Source: Zeimonas sp964538505
GTDB taxonomy: Bacteria > Pseudomonadota > Gammaproteobacteria > Burkholderiales > Burkholderiaceae_E
Direction of reading: 5' to 3'
Assembly (NCBI GenBank): GCA_964538505.1
Contig: CAZIDY010000001.1
Coordinates: forward strand, 124,001-188,000
Length of the DNA: 64,000 bases
The notes beneath the pieces are model-generated. The model did no database searches and was not told the DNA's origin. It saw nothing but the letters and a program-made list of their open reading frames with translations. Positions 1 to 8,915 of the stretch are shown here, one piece after another. The stretch's first letter is position 1. Each line of letters begins with the position of its first letter. Made by a program: the position numbers and the translations under genes.

Positions 1-1
1 C

Positions 2-556
2 GCCAATCGACGCGACGGTGCGGGCGGCTACGTGTTCGGTGGCCAGGGTGCGAGCGAGGCGCCCTTCGATGCGGTTACCGGGGCGCCGATCGATCCGGCG
101 TCGCCGCCCGGTCCGTCGGGTTCTCACCCGGGCGAGCAGCACACCGGCATCGAAGCCCGCTACACGACCACCCAGGACGGCCGCGCGATCTTCGTCGACC
201 AGAATGGCCAGACCCTGTTCAAGGCGCTCGACGACGTCATCGTCCTGCTCGAGACGGACGGTGCCAGCGGTCCGGCGCTCACCAGTGGTCTCGCGACGGC
301 GACCGATACGCTCGATGCCGCGCACGAACGCGTGCTGATGGCACGCACGCGCGCCGGCGAGCAGTTGCGGGCGATCGACGCGCACGAGGCAGCGCTCGCG
401 AACGGCGATCTCGACGTGCGCGGGCGGCTGTCGGATCTCGTCGATCTCGACTACGCCGCGGCAATCTCCCGTTTCCAGAACAACCAGACGTCGCTCGAAG
501 CGGCGATGACCACCTATGCACAGATCGCGCGGCTGTCGCTGTTCGACTACCTCTGA
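2..556 (+). CDS. flgL: flagellar hook-associated protein 3 (FlgL), 5'-truncated by window edge
   Basis: C-terminal 184 residues of the HAP3 junction protein that joins hook to flagellin filament and is exported by the flagellar type III system. The reading frame is open from the window edge, so the N-terminus lies upstream. The first residues, ANRRDGAGGYVFGGQG, match the conserved FlgL block A-N-x-x-D-G-x-G-x-Y-x-F. The last ~90 residues are heptad-rich and helical (ISRFQNNQTSLEAAMTTY), ending LSLFDYL, as expected for the C-terminal D0 helix that pairs with the missing N-terminal helix. FlgL and flagellin share this helix; the short hook-associated style and the lack of a flagellin ending favour FlgL. 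It is followed after 6 bases by the EAL/HDOD gene. Confidence 0.82.
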   Translation, partial: ANRRDGAGGYVFGGQGASEAPFDAVTGAPIDPASPPGPSGSHPGEQHTGIEARYTTTQDGRAIFVDQNGQTLFKALDDVIVLLETDGASGPALTSGLATATDTLDAAHERVLMARTRAGEQLRAIDAHEAALANGDLDVRGRLSDLVDLDYAAAISRFQNNQTSLEAAMTTYAQIARLSLFDYL

Positions 557-562
557 AGAGAA

Positions 563-1765
563 ATGAGCCCTACCACGCTGTTCACCAATGCGCTGATCGG
601 CTACGAGCCGATCGTCGACCGTCAACGAAACGCGCTTGCGATGCGGGTGAGCGTCTCACCGGGCGATGCGAGCGTGAACATGGCGGCGCTCTACCGCGAG
701 TTCGCCGAGCAGCGCGCGGGCACCGGCGGCACGATCGCGCTGCGCTCGCCGGTGTCGATCGACGAGGAACTGCTCGAGATGGAGCCGTCGCCGTCGCTGT
801 GGATCGAGGTGCCGGGCGCCTTCCTCGACACCGACGAAGGGCGCGCACTGGCGCCGAAGCTGCATGCGGCCGGCTTCCAGCTGATGCTCGGCGGCCGTCC
901 CGAGACGCCGTTGACGCCCGATCTCGTTCCGTCGTTCCGGATGTCGATCATCCATGTCGATGCCGACCGCCGGCTGCAGCAGCCGCTGTTGCAGGCGATG
1001 CAGACGCCGACGAACGCCAAGCGCTCGATCCCGCACGTCAACGACGGCGTGCGCACGATCGAGATGATGGAGAAGTGCTTCGATCGGGGCGCGGTCGCCG
1101 TCGTCGGCTGGCCGACCGAGGATGCGCTGCAGCACGTCGGCAAGGAGAACGGCAATCCGAACTACACGACGATCGTCGAGATGATGTCGATGATCGATCG
1201 CGGCGAGGACCCGGTCGCGATCGAGAAGGTGATCCGTCGCGACGCGGCGCTCGCCTACAAGCTGCTGCGCTACATCAACTCCCCGGGATTCGGCCTGTCG
1301 GTCGAGGTGCAGTCGTTCCGCCATGCGGTGATGATGCTCGGCTACGGACGGTTGAAGCGCTGGTGCGCGCTGCTGCTCGCCACCGCCTGCAAGGACTCGA
1401 ACCTGCGTCCGGTGATGGTCGCGTCGTTCCGGCGCGGCGTCTTCCTGGAGCACCTGATCGGCACCGCGCAGGACGAGCAGCTGCGCGACGAGGTCTTCAT
1501 CCTCGGCGTGTTGTCGCTGCTCGACAAGCTGCTCAAGCGCCCCTTCGACGAGCTGTTCAGCAACCTGCACGTTCCCGAGCGCGTGCACGAGACGCTGGTC
1601 GAGGGGCGCGGCCCGTACATGCCGTACCTGAAGGTCGTCGAATCGATCGAGAAGGGGCCCGACCCCGAGCTGCCGTCGCGCCTGGACGACTGCGTGATGT
1701 CGCTCGCACACTGCAACCAGGCGGTGATGCGCGCGCTGACTGCGCCTGACCTGATCGCCGCCTGA
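563..1765 (+). CDS. EAL/HDOD-domain signalling protein (YuxH/CdgJ-like)
   Basis: 400-residue cytosolic protein with the EAL-HDOD architecture of the YuxH/CdgJ group. Residues ~8-110 (ALIGYEPIVDRQRNALA onward) resemble the start of an EAL domain but lack the E-A-L signature and metal-binding acidic residues, so phosphodiesterase activity is unlikely. Residues ~195-390 form an HDOD domain: IEKVIRRDAALAYKLLRYIN, then SPGFGL and a conserved HAVMMLGYGRLKRW helix. HDOD proteins lack the full HD metal site and usually act as regulatory scaffolds. In CdgJ the fold influences motility, which fits the flgL neighbour. The ATG follows a GAAGAG ribosome-binding site, 6 bases after flgL. The function here is inferred from the family. 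Confidence 0.8.
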   Translation: MSPTTLFTNALIGYEPIVDRQRNALAMRVSVSPGDASVNMAALYREFAEQRAGTGGTIALRSPVSIDEELLEMEPSPSLWIEVPGAFLDTDEGRALAPKLHAAGFQLMLGGRPETPLTPDLVPSFRMSIIHVDADRRLQQPLLQAMQTPTNAKRSIPHVNDGVRTIEMMEKCFDRGAVAVVGWPTEDALQHVGKENGNPNYTTIVEMMSMIDRGEDPVAIEKVIRRDAALAYKLLRYINSPGFGLSVEVQSFRHAVMMLGYGRLKRWCALLLATACKDSNLRPVMVASFRRGVFLEHLIGTAQDEQLRDEVFILGVLSLLDKLLKRPFDELFSNLHVPERVHETLVEGRGPYMPYLKVVESIEKGPDPELPSRLDDCVMSLAHCNQAVMRALTAPDLIAA

Positions 1766-1883
1766 TCCCGTCGCGTGCTCCTGCGCGGCCGGCGATTGCG
1801 GCTGCGCGGGCGCCGCCGGGGGGCCGGTTCGGACGGCCGATTTCGCGCCGGGCAGCGGCCGGGGAATGTGTAAACTCCCGCCG

Positions 1884-2570
1884 ATGCATCCCAGCGAACT
1901 GAAGCGGGCGGCCGCGAGAGCGGCGCTCGACGACCTCGTCGTCGGTGCCGTCGTCGGCGTCGGCAGCGGCTCCACCGTCGATCTCTTCGTCGACGAGCTG
2001 GCCGCGCTCGCTTCGCCGCCGCGCGGAGTCGTCTGCGCTTCCGAGCGCACCGCGGCCCGGGCGCGCTCGCATGGCCTTCTCGTGCGCGAGCTCAACGACG
2101 TGATCGCGGCCGGCGAGCCGATTCCCGTCTACGTCGACGGCGCCGACGAGATCGACGCGCAGCTGCAGATGATCAAGGGCGGGGGCGGTGCGCTCACGCG
2201 CGAGAAGATCCTCGCTGCCGCCAGCGGGCACTTCGTGTGCATCGTCGACCGTTCGAAATGCGTCGAGCGGCTCGGCGCCTTCCCGTTGCCGATCGAGGTC
2301 ATCCCGATGGCGCGCGAGCTCGTGAAGCGCCGCCTCGTTGCGCTGGGCGCAACGCCCCGGCTTCGCGAAGGCTTCATTACCGACAACGGAAACGAGATAC
2401 TCGATGTCGAAGGCCTCGACCTCGCCGACGCGCGTCAGGTCGAGACACGGATCGAGCAATGGGCCGGCGTCGTGACGGCAGGCATCTTCGCCGTTCGCGG
2501 GGCCGACGTGGCAATCATTGCGGCGCCCGAAGGAGTCGAGCGTCGCAGGACGTCCGGGGCGCGGGGATGA
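1884..2570 (+). CDS. rpiA: ribose-5-phosphate isomerase A
   Basis: 228-residue enzyme interconverting ribose-5-phosphate and ribulose-5-phosphate in the non-oxidative pentose phosphate pathway. Family motifs are intact: GVGSGSTVDLFVDEL near residue 30, YVDGADEID with the substrate-binding aspartates near residue 82, and MIKGGGGALTREKI with the catalytic Glu-Lys region. I chose the ATG at 1884. An in-frame ATG at 1866 would add six residues (MCKLPP), but it lies in a TGTAAAC promoter-like -10 stretch only ~11 bases before 1884. No Shine-Dalgarno precedes 1884, so the mRNA may be leaderless or nearly so. The length is normal for RpiA. Confidence 0.96.
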   Translation: MHPSELKRAAARAALDDLVVGAVVGVGSGSTVDLFVDELAALASPPRGVVCASERTAARARSHGLLVRELNDVIAAGEPIPVYVDGADEIDAQLQMIKGGGGALTREKILAAASGHFVCIVDRSKCVERLGAFPLPIEVIPMARELVKRRLVALGATPRLREGFITDNGNEILDVEGLDLADARQVETRIEQWAGVVTAGIFAVRGADVAIIAAPEGVERRRTSGARG

Positions 2571-2629
2571 GGTCCATCGCCCCCTCCGGCCGATCGCAGG
2601 GAAACGTGCAAGCCGGAGGAGATCACTCG

Positions 2630-3214
2630 ATGTTTCGTCTCGAAGCGCTGCGTCCGCAGCAGGATGACCGCCTGGCCTTTCTGAAGGGTTTCCTTCGTGA
2701 ACCCAGGGATGTGGGCTCGGTGATACCCAGCTCGCGGTTCCTGGAACGGCGGATGGTTCGAATGGCAGGCGTTGCCACCGCCGATTCGGTCATCGAGCTC
2801 GGGCCGGGCACCGGAGGCACGACGCGCGCGATCCTGGCGGCGATGCCCGAGGCGTCGACGCTGCTCGCCGTCGAGCTCGATCCGGTGTTCGCCGATCTCG
2901 TGCGCGGCTTCGACGACAAGCGCCTGTTCGTGCACCAGGGAAGCGCCGAGAATCTGCGCGAGCTGATCGCCACGCATCGGCTGAAGCCGCCGAAGGCAAT
3001 TCTCTCGGGCATTCCGTTCTCGACGATGCCGGTCGATGTCGGCCATCGCATCATCGAGGCGATCCGCGACGTGCTCGCGCCGGGCGGCTGCTTCGTCGCC
3101 TACCAGTTCCGCGGCGCAGTCGCCGATCGCGCGCGCCCGATCCTCGGCGAACCCGAAGTGTCGCTCGAGCTCGTCAACATCCCGCCGATGCGCTGTTATC
3201 GCTGGAGGAAATAA
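2630..3214 (+). CDS. class I SAM-dependent methyltransferase, phospholipid N-methyltransferase-like
   Basis: 194-residue Rossmann methyltransferase. Motif I is VIELGPGTGGTTRAIL (residues ~47-62), motif II LLAVELDPVFADLV, and the motif IV region is ILSGIPFSTMP in place of the NPPY of DNA or rRNA enzymes. The LGPGTGxxT pattern and the 'SGIPFS' segment are typical of the PmtA-like phosphatidylethanolamine N-methyltransferases and the rRNA adenine dimethylase-like group. The N-terminal segment FLKGFLREPRDVGSVIPSS is also typical of PmtA-like proteins. The start is fixed by the GGAGGAGA ribosome-binding site at 2615-2622. An ATG at 2567 overlapping the rpiA stop is in frame but less likely. Membrane phospholipid methylation is an inference from the family. 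Confidence 0.72.
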   Translation: MFRLEALRPQQDDRLAFLKGFLREPRDVGSVIPSSRFLERRMVRMAGVATADSVIELGPGTGGTTRAILAAMPEASTLLAVELDPVFADLVRGFDDKRLFVHQGSAENLRELIATHRLKPPKAILSGIPFSTMPVDVGHRIIEAIRDVLAPGGCFVAYQFRGAVADRARPILGEPEVSLELVNIPPMRCYRWRK

Positions 3215-3223
3215 TCGAATAAT

Positions 3224-3242
3224 CGGGGTCAGACCACGGTTT
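3224..3242. repeat. REP-like half-site shared with the 18.2-kb palindrome
   Basis: CGGGGTCAGACCACGGTTT occurs here just after the methyltransferase stop, and the identical 19 bases occur at 18220-18238 inside a perfect 39-bp-arm palindrome. Here no inverted partner is present. Intergenic dispersion and the GGGGTCAGACC core look like a REP/BIME-type extragenic element. No REP-associated transposase gene is visible in the window. Confidence 0.55.
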
Positions 3243-3255
3243 TCCTCTTGACCCT

Positions 3256-3528
3256 TCACTTCCCCGGAGGCACATACCCCGCCACCCGATCCGCCCCCTC
3301 GCCGAAGAAGTACTGCTCCATCTGCCCGGCGAGGTACTTGCGGGCGTTGGCGTCGGCGAGGTTCAGGCGGTTCTCGTTGACGAGCATCGTCTGGTGGCGG
3401 ATCCAGCCCTGCCACGCTTCCTTCGACACGTTCTCGAACAGTCGCTTGCCGAGCTCGCCGGGGTACGGCGGAAAGTCGAGGCCTTCGGCCTCGCGACCGA
3501 GCTTCACGCAGTGGACCATGCGTGCCAT
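3256..3528 (-). CDS. yggX: probable Fe(2+)-trafficking protein YggX
   Basis: 90-residue cytosolic protein of the YggX family, implicated in iron handling and protection of Fe-S clusters from oxidants. The whole sequence fits: MARMVHCVKLGREAEGLDF with the conserved cysteine at residue 7, then PYPGELGKRLFENVSKEAW and EQYFFGEG near the C-terminus. Length is standard. It starts 8 bases after the argA stop on the same strand, so the two are probably cotranscribed. The downstream side abuts the REP-like half-site. Confidence 0.95.
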   Translation of the reverse strand: MARMVHCVKLGREAEGLDFPPYPGELGKRLFENVSKEAWQGWIRHQTMLVNENRLNLADANARKYLAGQMEQYFFGEGADRVAGYVPPGK

Positions 3529-3536
3529 GGCAACTC

Positions 3537-4904
3537 CTACAGGTTCTTGATCAGCACCAGTGACCGGCGCTGCAGGTTGTACAGGTTCTTGCGCTCGGCG
3601 GGCAACTCGTCGACCGAGGCGACGACGAAGCCGCGCTTCAGGAACCAGTGCATCGTTCGCGTGGTGAGCACGAACAGCTTCTTCAGGCCGGCAGCGCGTG
3701 CGCGCTGCTCGATGCGCCGGAGCAGCCGCTCGCCGTCGCCGCGGTTCTGCACGCTCGGGTTCACCGCCAGGCCGGCCATCTCTGCCATGCCGGACTCCGG
3801 GAACGCGTAGAGCGCGGCGCAGCCGAAGATCACGCCGTCGTGCTCGATGACGGTGAAGTTGCCGATCTCGCGCTCGATCAGCGCACGGTCGCGCTTGACG
3901 AGCGTGCCGTCGTCCTCCAACGGCCGCAGCAGCGCGAGCAGGCCGCCGACGTCGTCGGGGCCCGCTTCGCGCAGCGCCTCGAGCGTTTCCTCGACGAGCA
4001 TCGTGCCGACGCCGTCGTGCTGGAAGAGCTCGAGCAGCACGCTGCCGTCGATGCCGAAGGGAATGACGTGCGCGCGCGCGACGCCGCCTTCGCAGGCGCG
4101 CAGCGCATGCCGCAGCGTGAAGGCGCTGTCTTCGCCGAGCGTGTCCGAAGCGAGCAGCTGTCGCGCGTCGGTTTCGGAGATCTCGCCGTGCAGCACGCCG
4201 TCTGCGCCTTCGATCGCGGTTTCGGCGAGCACGATCAGCTTGTCGGCGTCGAGTGCGACCGCCGTGCTCGCTGCCACGTCTTCCATGCTCAGGTTGAAGG
4301 CTTCGCCAGTCGGCGAGTAACCGAGCGGCGACAGCAGCACGATCGAGCCGCTCTCCAGCGTGAAGCGGATCGTGGCGACGTCGATCTTGCGCACGAAGCC
4401 CGTGTGCTGGTAGTCGACGCCGTCGACGATGCCGACCGGCCGTGCGGTGACGAGGTTGCCGGAGACGACGCGCACGGCCGAATGCGCCATCGGCGTGTTC
4501 GGCAGCCCCTGCGAGAACGCCGCTTCGAGGTCGAGGCGGATTTCGCCCGAGGCTTCCTTCGCGCATTCGAGCGCCACCGGCCCGGTGATGCGCAGCCCCT
4601 CGGCATAGGCCGCCTCGACGCCGCGCAGCCGCAGCTGCTCGTTGACCTGCGGCCGCGAGCCGTGCGCGACGACGATGCGCATGCCCATCGCGTGCAGCAG
4701 GCTGAGGTCCTGCACGAGTGCGTTCAGGCGCCCCGCCTGGATCAGCTCGCCGGGCACCGCGACGACGAAGGTCTTGCCGCGAAAGGCGTGGATGTACGGG
4801 GCGACCTGGCGCAGCCAGGAGACGAAACGAGCCTCTTCCGCGGCGGACGGGTCGGCCTCGGCAGTGGGCTGCGCAGCCGGATCCGGCTCGTGGGTGTCGT
4901 TCAT
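3537..4904 (-). CDS. argA: amino-acid N-acetyltransferase (N-acetylglutamate synthase)
   Basis: 455-residue classical N-acetylglutamate synthase, the first step of arginine biosynthesis (acetyl-CoA plus glutamate). Residues ~35-300 are an amino-acid-kinase-like domain: TFVVAVPGELIQAG, MRIVVAHGSRPQVNEQLRLR, and LLSPLGYSPTGEAFNLS. This domain normally binds arginine for feedback inhibition. Residues ~310-455 are a GNAT acetyltransferase domain with NRGDGERLLRRIEQRARAAG as the acetyl-CoA loop. The domain order and length match proteobacterial ArgA. The gene is divergent from hrpA across 23 bases and precedes yggX by 8 bases. Confidence 0.95.
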   Translation of the reverse strand: MNDTHEPDPAAQPTAEADPSAAEEARFVSWLRQVAPYIHAFRGKTFVVAVPGELIQAGRLNALVQDLSLLHAMGMRIVVAHGSRPQVNEQLRLRGVEAAYAEGLRITGPVALECAKEASGEIRLDLEAAFSQGLPNTPMAHSAVRVVSGNLVTARPVGIVDGVDYQHTGFVRKIDVATIRFTLESGSIVLLSPLGYSPTGEAFNLSMEDVAASTAVALDADKLIVLAETAIEGADGVLHGEISETDARQLLASDTLGEDSAFTLRHALRACEGGVARAHVIPFGIDGSVLLELFQHDGVGTMLVEETLEALREAGPDDVGGLLALLRPLEDDGTLVKRDRALIEREIGNFTVIEHDGVIFGCAALYAFPESGMAEMAGLAVNPSVQNRGDGERLLRRIEQRARAAGLKKLFVLTTRTMHWFLKRGFVVASVDELPAERKNLYNLQRRSLVLIKNL

Positions 4905-4910
4905 CGGCGC

Positions 4911-4918
4911 ATTATAAT
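4911..4918. promoter_or_regulatory. palindromic -10 element shared by divergent argA and hrpA
   Basis: The 23-base gap between the argA and hrpA start codons contains ATTATAAT, which is its own reverse complement and includes a perfect TATAAT on each strand. The element sits about 10 bases from the hrpA ATG and 6 bases from the argA ATG. It could serve as the -10 box in both directions, giving very short or leaderless transcripts. The -35 regions would then lie inside the opposite coding sequence. Confidence 0.5.
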
Positions 4919-4927
4919 TTCGGTCTC

Positions 4928-7900
4928 ATGCCATCGACGCAGCGCCCGCCCCTGCGACCGCTGCCGCCGCTGCGCTTTCCCGGGAACCTGCCGGTTTCGG
5001 CACGCCGCAACGAGATCGCCGAAGCGATCCGTCGCCATCGCGTCGTCATCGTCTGCGGCGAAACCGGCTCGGGAAAGACGACCCAGTTGCCGAAGATCTG
5101 CGCGCTTGCCGGCCGTGGCCGCGCCGGACTCATCGGTCATACGCAGCCGCGCCGCATCGCCGCCACATCGGTTGCCCGACGCATCGCCGAGGAACTCGGC
5201 TCGCCGCCGGGAACGCACGTCGGCCACAAGATCCGCTTCGACGAGCGGCTCTCGCCCGGCGCGACGATCAAGCTGATGACCGACGGCATCCTGCTCGCCG
5301 AGACGGCCTCCGACCCGCTGCTGCGCGCCTACGACACGCTGATCGTCGACGAGGCGCACGAGCGCAGCCTGAACATCGATTTCCTGCTCGGCTACCTGAA
5401 GCAGCTGCTCGAGGGGCCGCGCCGAGACGACCTGAAGCTCGTCATCACGTCGGCGACGATCGACGCCGAGCGCTTCGCGCGGCATTTCGGCCGGGTTACC
5501 GGCACCGTCGACGAACAGGGGCGGGACGTGATCGAGCCGGCGCCGGTGGTCGAGGTGTCGGGACGACTGTATCCGGTCGAGATCCGCTACCAGGGCTTCG
5601 ACGACACGCACCGCGACGACGACGACGAATCCGACCTGCCGTCGCGCATCGACGAGGCGATCGGGACGCTGTGGCGCGAGGAGCCGGGCGATGTGCTCGT
5701 GTTCCTGCCCGGCGAGCGCGAGATTCGCGACGTGGCCGAGCACCTGCGCCGGCTGCACGCGCGCGAGCTCGCCGCGCGCAGCGGCTCGCCGTGGTCGCGC
5801 GGACCGATCGAGCTGCTGCCGCTGTACTCGCGGCTGTCGACTGCCGACCAGCAGCGCGTGTTCGGCGGGTCGAACGGGCGCAGGATCGTGCTCGCGACGA
5901 ACGTCGCCGAGACCTCGCTCACCGTGCCCGGCATCCGCTACGTCGTCGATCCGGGCGTCGCGCGCGTGAAGCGCTACCGCTACCGCGGCAAGGTCGAGCA
6001 GCTGCAGATCGAGCCGGTGTCGCAGGCGGCGGCGAACCAGCGCGCCGGGCGCTGCGGGCGCGTTGCCGACGGCGTCTGCGTGCGGCTCTACGACGAGGCC
6101 GATTTCCTCGCGCGTCCGCGTTTTTCCGACCCGGAGATCCTGCGCTCTTCGCTCGCTGCGGTAATCCTGCGGATGAAGTCGCTGCGCCTGGATGACATCG
6201 AGCGCTTTCCCTTCGTCGACGCGCCGCCGCGCAAGGCAATTGCAGACGGCTACGCACTGCTGCAGGAGCTCGGTGCGGTCGACGAGCAGAACGAGCTCAC
6301 CGCCATGGGGCGCTCGCTCGCGCGATTGCCCGTCGACCCGCGCGTTGCACGCATGCTGCTCGCCGCGCACGAGCTCGGCTGCCTGCGCGAGGTGGCGGTG
6401 ATCGCGTCGGCGCTGTCGACGCAGGATCCGCGCGAGCGACCGCTCGAAGCACAGCAGGCGGCCGACCAGATGCATCGTCGTTTCGTCGACGGGAAGTCCG
6501 ACTTCCTGTCGCTGGTGAAGCTCTGGGACTACTGGAGCAGCGCGCAGCGCGACCGTCACGCGAATGGCGAGTCGAACCGCAGGCTCGCGCAGCGCCTCGA
6601 GCGCGAATTCCTGTCGGTGCGTCGGCTGCGCGACTGGGCCGACGTGCGCGAGCAGCTGCTCGACGCATGTCGCGAGCTGAAGTGGAAGGAGAACGACAAG
6701 CCCGCCGCAGCCGAGGCGATCCACCGGGCGCTGCTCGCCGGGCTGCTCGGCAACCTCGGCACGAAGTCGCCCGACGATGCACAGTATCTCGGCACGCACC
6801 AGACGAAGTTCTCGATCCATCCGGGCAGCGCGCTCGCGAAGAAGCCGCCGCCGTGGGTGATGGCCGCCGAGATGGTCGATACGGCGAGGCTCTACGCGCG
6901 CACCGTCGCGCGCATCGATCCGGCGTGGATCGAGCGGGCAGCGGCGCACCTGATCCGGCGCAGCACCTCGGATCCGCACTGGTCGCGCGCGAGCGGGCAG
7001 GCGATGACGAACGAGCGCGGCACGCTGTACGGGCTCACCGTCTATGCGCAGCGGCGCGTGCCGCTCGCGCCGGTCGATGCCTCGCATGCACGCGAGCTGC
7101 TGATCCGCGAGGCGCTCGTCGCCGGGCAATGGGACACGCGCCTGCCGTTCTTCGTGCACAACCGCCGGCTCGTCGCCGAGATCGAGGCACTCGAGCAGCG
7201 CATCCGTCGTCCCGACCTGCTCGTCGACGAGCGCGATCTGTTCGACTGGTACGACGCACGCATTCCCGAAGACGTGCATTCGACGCAGGCGCTCGAACGC
7301 TGGTGGAGGGCGGCGTCGCGCGAGGAGCCGAAGCGGCTCTTCCTGTCGCGCGAGGCGCTGCTGCGCAAGGACCCCGATGCGGTGAACGCCGAAGCATTCC
7401 CGCGTGCGATCGAACTGCACGGCGCCGCTTTCGAGCTCGCCTACCGTTTCGACCCGGGCGCGGCCGACGACGGCGTCACGATGACCGTCCCGATCGCCGC
7501 ACTGAACCTCGTCGACGCAAGCCGCTGCGAGTGGCTCGTTCCGGGCATGCTCGCCGACAAGGTGCAGGCGCTGCTGAAGTCGCTGCCGCAGCGGCTGCGG
7601 CGGCACCTCGTTCCGTTGCCCGAGTACGCGACCGGCTTCGTCGAACGCTGGCGCGAGCGTGCGGGATCGCGCGCGCTGGTCGACGCGATCGTCGACGACC
7701 TCGTCGCGCAGCGGGGGATGCGCGTGCAGCCGGGGGACTTCCGCGTCGAGACGGTGCCGGTGCACCTGTCGATGAACTTTCGTGTCGTCGATGCGCACGG
7801 TGGCATGCTCGCGCAGTCGAGGCAGCTGGCGGCGCTGCGCGCCGAGTACGGTGCGCGCGCGAAGGGTGCGCTGCAGCAGGCTTTCGAGCGTGCCGCGCTC

Positions 7901-8908
7901 GTGTCGGTGGGCGGCGTTGCGGCGCCGGGTGCGACGGGGTCGGCAGCGTCCGCGCCGTCCGCGGCAACGACGGCTGCGGCAGAGGCATCGACGTCGCGGG
8001 CGGCGGCCGCTTCGAACGCGAACGCCGACACGATCGCGCTGCCGCTCGGCCGGCGCTTCACCGACTGGTCGTTCGGCACGCTGCCCGAACGCATCGACGG
8101 CGTTCGTGCGAACGGGGCGGACGCGCAGGCGCTCGTCGGCTACCCGGCGCTCGCCGACCTCGGCGACGCCGTCGCGCTGCAGGTGTTCGACGACCCCGCG
8201 CAGGCCGCTGCCTCGACGCGGGCCGGACTCGCGCGCCTGTCCATCCTGGCGCTGAAGGAGCCGCTGAAGTTCTTCACGAAGAACATTCCCGGGTTCCAGC
8301 GCATGTCGCTGCAGTACGCGGCCTTCGGCGGTGCCGACGATCTGCGCGACGAGCTCGTTGCCGCCGTCGTCGAGCGCAGCTGCCTGGTCGATCCGCTGCC
8401 GACCGATGCGCAGGCCTTCGCCACGCGCGTGACCGACGCGCGCACGCGCATCAATCTCGTGGGCCAGGAGCTCGCGCGCACGCTCGCCGAGGTGCTCGAG
8501 GCGCATGCGCTGGTGCAGAAGAAGCTGCAGGCGGCGAAGGCGCACGCCGAGGCGAGCGAGGACGTGCGCGCACAGCTCGCGGCGCTGCTGCCGAAACGTT
8601 TCGTCTCGCGTACGCCGGCCGCACGGTTCCGCGAGCTGCCGCGCTACCTGAAGGCGATCGCGATGCGCCTGGACAAGCTGCGCGAAGTGCCCACGCGCGA
8701 TGCGCGCGTGCGCGCCGAGCTCGAGCCGCTGCAGCGGCGGTGGCGGCAGATCGCGCAGCAGCGTCGCGGCCAGGCCGACGCGCGAATGGAGGAGCTGCGC
8801 TGGCTGTTCGAGGAGCTGCGCGTTTCGCTGTTCGCGCAGGAGCTGCGCACCCCGGTGCCGGTGTCGGTGAAGCGCCTGGGCAAGGCGCTCGATGCGCTGC
8901 GCGGGTGA
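4928..8908 (+). CDS. hrpA: ATP-dependent RNA helicase HrpA
   Basis: 1,326-residue DEAH-box helicase; E. coli HrpA has about 1,300 residues and acts on stalled ribosomes and mRNA. Motif I GETGSGKTTQLPK is at residues ~44-56, motif II DEAH at ~141, motif III SATIDAERF at ~175, and motif VI QAAANQRAGRCGR at ~365-377. Helicase-associated and OB-fold regions follow, then the long HrpA-specific C-terminal half. An Ala/Ser/Thr-rich low-complexity insert sits near residues 995-1040. The start is the ATG 10 bases after the palindromic TATAAT; the frame upstream only runs antisense through argA. It converges on an uncharacterised gene 7 bases downstream. Confidence 0.95.
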   Translation: MPSTQRPPLRPLPPLRFPGNLPVSARRNEIAEAIRRHRVVIVCGETGSGKTTQLPKICALAGRGRAGLIGHTQPRRIAATSVARRIAEELGSPPGTHVGHKIRFDERLSPGATIKLMTDGILLAETASDPLLRAYDTLIVDEAHERSLNIDFLLGYLKQLLEGPRRDDLKLVITSATIDAERFARHFGRVTGTVDEQGRDVIEPAPVVEVSGRLYPVEIRYQGFDDTHRDDDDESDLPSRIDEAIGTLWREEPGDVLVFLPGEREIRDVAEHLRRLHARELAARSGSPWSRGPIELLPLYSRLSTADQQRVFGGSNGRRIVLATNVAETSLTVPGIRYVVDPGVARVKRYRYRGKVEQLQIEPVSQAAANQRAGRCGRVADGVCVRLYDEADFLARPRFSDPEILRSSLAAVILRMKSLRLDDIERFPFVDAPPRKAIADGYALLQELGAVDEQNELTAMGRSLARLPVDPRVARMLLAAHELGCLREVAVIASALSTQDPRERPLEAQQAADQMHRRFVDGKSDFLSLVKLWDYWSSAQRDRHANGESNRRLAQRLEREFLSVRRLRDWADVREQLLDACRELKWKENDKPAAAEAIHRALLAGLLGNLGTKSPDDAQYLGTHQTKFSIHPGSALAKKPPPWVMAAEMVDTARLYARTVARIDPAWIERAAAHLIRRSTSDPHWSRASGQAMTNERGTLYGLTVYAQRRVPLAPVDASHARELLIREALVAGQWDTRLPFFVHNRRLVAEIEALEQRIRRPDLLVDERDLFDWYDARIPEDVHSTQALERWWRAASREEPKRLFLSREALLRKDPDAVNAEAFPRAIELHGAAFELAYRFDPGAADDGVTMTVPIAALNLVDASRCEWLVPGMLADKVQALLKSLPQRLRRHLVPLPEYATGFVERWRERAGSRALVDAIVDDLVAQRGMRVQPGDFRVETVPVHLSMNFRVVDAHGGMLAQSRQLAALRAEYGARAKGALQQAFERAALVSVGGVAAPGATGSAASAPSAATTAAAEASTSRAAAASNANADTIALPLGRRFTDWSFGTLPERIDGVRANGADAQALVGYPALADLGDAVALQVFDDPAQAAASTRAGLARLSILALKEPLKFFTKNIPGFQRMSLQYAAFGGADDLRDELVAAVVERSCLVDPLPTDAQAFATRVTDARTRINLVGQELARTLAEVLEAHALVQKKLQAAKAHAEASEDVRAQLAALLPKRFVSRTPAARFRELPRYLKAIAMRLDKLREVPTRDARVRAELEPLQRRWRQIAQQRRGQADARMEELRWLFEELRVSLFAQELRTPVPVSVKRLGKALDALRG

Positions 8909-8915
8909 GGCCGCT

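Noticed and set aside
656..2095. 479-codon minus-strand frame over the HDOD and rpiA genes
   Set aside because: Arg-rich reverse reading of two well-supported plus-strand genes.
4901..8545. Long antisense open frame (1,214 codons) opposite hrpA
   Set aside because: It mirrors hrpA codons in a high-GC genome, has no motif, and the sense strand carries complete helicase signatures.
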